Assembly (NCBI RefSeq): GCF_030867095.1
Contig: NC_081833.1
Span: 75,893,395-75,957,394, forward strand
Source of the DNA: Alligator mississippiensis
Taxonomy: Eukaryota; Chordata; Crocodylia; Alligatoridae
Direction of reading: 5' to 3'
DNA length: 64,000 bases
In this document: positions 62,154-64,000 of the stretch, piece by piece
Layout of the letters: the number at the start of each line of letters is the position of its first letter
Position numbering within the stretch: the stretch's first letter is position 1
Translations under genes and position numbers: made by a program
Notes under the pieces: generated by a model
Told to the model about the DNA's origin: nothing
Databases searched by the model: none
What the model saw: the letters and a program-made list of their open reading frames with translations, nothing else

Positions 62154-63783
62154 CTACGGCCGCCCGCCCCCGCTCTCCTGCAGCATCATGTCCACCTCGG
62201 TTCTCAGCAGCCAGAGGCGCTGCTGCTTCTCGCCACGCAGCTCCTGCATGCTGTGCCCGCCCCAGCAGGCCTGCAGCGCCTCGCAGCCCCGGGCGTGCAG
62301 CTGCTGGCAGGTGCTGCAGTAGTAGGAGGGCAGGGTGCCTTGGCTCAGGCACATGTGCAGCTGGTACCGCGGCACCTCAGACAGCGCCAGCACCGGCCCT
62401 GCCCCCTCCCCACCCTCCGGCCGCGGGCAGGCGGGGGCCAGCCCCCACGCGTTCTCGGCTGCCTGGAAGGGCCGGTCGGCAGCGCGGTAGAGCCCCGGGG
62501 AGCTGGCCCCGGCGCGGGGGCTGTAGCTGCAGCTCGGAGCTGGGCTCCGGCTCCTGGCGTTCTCGGGGGTCAGCGAGCCGCCGACGCGGCCCAGCTCCTG
62601 CCTCAGCGACAGGAAGGAGAAGGAAGCCAGCTCCGGGTCGGCCCTGTCCCCCAGGCCCTGCTCCAGCTCGGGGTCCTCAGCCTCCGGCAGGGGGTAATAG
62701 CCGCCGGCAGGCTCGCCCCACAGCTTGGGGCTCCGCTCGTAGCTCCGCCGGCCTGCCACGGGGGTGCGGGACAGGTTTCCGGGGTCCTGGTAGAGATCGG
62801 TGTCTGCCTCGCCGCCGGGCGCCGGAGCCACCCCAAGCTCCCTGCCTCGGGGCCAGCGTGCCAGTCTCTGCAGCCTCTCCACGCAGGCGCTCAGGCCGCT
62901 GGTGCCTCTGCGCGCCTGGAGCAGGTCGTCGGCAGACACGCAGCACGGCCCCAGCTGCAGCAGGACGTCCTCCAGGATCTCGCACTCCAGCCGGGCCGCG
63001 AAGAAGCTGCAGGCCACGTGCATCAGCTCGGCGCCCGGGGGCGGCCGCGTCACCACCAGGTGGTGGGCGTCCCTGCGCTCGTAGCCCAGGCGGCGGAAGC
63101 TCCTGGCCAGGTCCGGCTCTGGCAGCGCCGCCCGCAGACAGTGCACGTACACCCCCGAGAACGTCTGCAACGGGAGTGCCGCATCACCCGCCGCACAGCA
63201 CGGCCTTGGCCAGGCTTACCGTCATCCCAGGGATAGGACGGCAGCACCGGCACCTTTGTCCCAGCCTGCGCTGGGGAAACCGAGGCACAGGGCCGGGACA
63301 CAGAAGGGGCAAGCGGCAGAGCCGTGCCCGTTCCTGGGGCTCTGCAGCCGCTCTGCCCCCCTCCTGGGAGGCAGACGCGCCAGAGCCCAGTGCTCTAGCT
63401 CTCCACGCTGCACCCCGGAGCCGAGTGAGCTACAGCGCAGCCCCTGCGGCCCTGGGCGGGGCCACACCAACACCCACCTTGATGGTGCTGAACTCCTTGC
63501 GCCAGGGGAAGAAGTGCAGGTTGAGGGCGGCCAGCTCCAGCACCTGGAAGGCGGCGGCCAGGCCGCGCAGCGCGGGGAGCAGGCTGGGCTGGCCCCACAG
63601 GCCGCTGGCGAGCACGGCGAAGGCGTCGCTGCGCAGCACGCCGTGCAGCTCCGGCTCCTCCAGCAGGCGACGGCGCAGGGCGTCCCGCAGCACGGCGTCG
63701 GTGCAGGCCCCCGTGTGGCCCCCCTGGAAGGCGCGCTCCACGCTGCGCCGGTACTCCTGCTGCAGCCCCGCCGCCCCGCTCAT
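62154..63783 (-). CDS. SPATA2L: Spermatogenesis-associated protein 2-like (SPATA2 family)
   Basis: SPATA2 proteins link the deubiquitinase CYLD to the LUBAC ligase through a PUB domain; SPATA2L is the less studied paralogue. Exon 1 is 63783-63478 (102 codons) and exon 2 is 63164-62154 (TGA), joined in phase 0, giving 438 residues (human 424). The N-terminal half is the helical PUB-type region (LPALRGLAAAFQVLELAALN, FPWRKEFSTIK, then TFSGVYVHCLRAALPEPDLA and LGYERRDAHHLVV). The middle is low-complexity and Pro/Ser-rich but keeps FSFLSLRQELGR, matching human FSFLSLRRELSR. The C-terminus has a zinc-binding-like CSTCQQLHARGCEALQ and ends QQRLWLLRTEVDMML, as in human. It converges with CDK10, as in human. 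A later in-frame start is possible, but 63783 gives the family N-terminus. Confidence 0.95.
63262..63350 (+). repeat. MIR-like relic in the SPATA2L intron
   Basis: GGGGAAACCGAGGCACAGG followed by GAAGGGGCAAGCGGCAGAGC matches the MIR core in order. It is short and degraded. Confidence 0.4.
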
Positions 63784-63859
63784 CCTGGGGGACCGTGCCC
63801 CGGGGGGTCAGCGCTGGCCCTCCGCCGCCCCTGGGGGGCAACCCGGCCACAGCCCTTTA

Positions 63860-64000
63860 GGCGGCCCCAGCCCCCCGGTGTGGGGGGGGCAGACCCCCCA
63901 CCCCAGCCCCCCCAGTGTGGGGGGGGCAGACCCCAGTCTGGGGGGGCAGACCCCCACCCCAGCCCCCCAGTGTGGGGGGGCAGACCCCAGTGCGGGATGC
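63860..64000 (+). repeat. G/C minisatellite upstream of SPATA2L
   Basis: CCCAGTGTGGGGGGGCAGAC units alternate with CCCCACCCCAGCC and repeat at least three to four times to the window edge. They lie just 5' of the SPATA2L start and probably continue beyond the window. Confidence 0.85.

Noticed and set aside
63860-64000. Regularly spaced repeats suggestive of an array such as CRISPR
   Set aside because: Units are adjacent G/C minisatellite repeats without unique spacers, in a vertebrate genome; the arrays at 11.2-13.9 kb and 22.7-23.2 kb fail for the same reason.

Overview
The window is vertebrate nuclear DNA: GC-rich, with spliced genes using GT-AG introns, CpG-rich promoters, AATAAA poly(A) signals, CR1 LINE pieces and old MIR-type SINE relics. 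CR1 copies together with the absence of mammalian Alu/L1/B1 repeats point to a sauropsid. The style of the interspersed repeats is most like a crocodilian or turtle; this is inference and the species cannot be fixed by reading alone.

The gene order CPNE7 - (class A GPCR) - (cytosolic sulfotransferase) - DPEP1 - CHMP1A - SPATA33 - CDK10 - SPATA2L is the human 16q24.3 block, with two extra genes between CPNE7 and DPEP1. Layout: 1-9885 CPNE7 (+; first coding exon lies outside the window or is not visible). 9886-21741 a gene-poor stretch with CA- and TG-rich minisatellites, a possible RFX-bearing conserved element, and CR1 fragments. 21742-24915 a two-exon orphan GPCR (+). 25275-29146 a six-exon SULT gene (-). 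29147-31803 a SULT/DPEP1 spacer with HNF1/FOXA-like sites and a GGGGCC run. 31804-37130 DPEP1 (+). 37130-39065 a spacer with a dense homeodomain-type AT block. 39065-47533 CHMP1A (-), with a CR1 in intron 2. 47534-53475 SPATA33 (+), probably driven by the shared CHMP1A/SPATA33 promoter. 53475-55930 a spacer with a MIR relic. 55931-61395 CDK10 (+). 61885-63783 SPATA2L (-), convergent with CDK10.

Exon boundaries were worked out by hand from splice sites, reading phase and family similarity. CHMP1A (196 aa), DPEP1 (410 aa), CDK10 (365 aa), SPATA2L (438 aa), the SULT (288 aa) and the GPCR (412 aa) all assemble as complete open frames. The genes do not form one pathway. CHMP1A (ESCRT-III), CDK10 (cyclin M kinase), SPATA2L (PUB-type adaptor) and SPATA33 (calcineurin adaptor) are cell-regulatory genes. 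DPEP1 (membrane dipeptidase) and the SULT are metabolic enzymes, CPNE7 is a Ca2+/lipid-binding protein, and the GPCR is an orphan.

The most notable observations are a tandemly duplicated, phase-symmetric SPATA33 exon, a PxIxIT calcineurin-docking motif in SPATA33, an inverted duplication that brackets the CHMP1A/SPATA33 promoter, an unassigned GPCR with variant motifs, and a SULT with a degenerate dimer motif. I saw no retroviral or Polinton-like element, no CRISPR array and no prokaryotic-type system.
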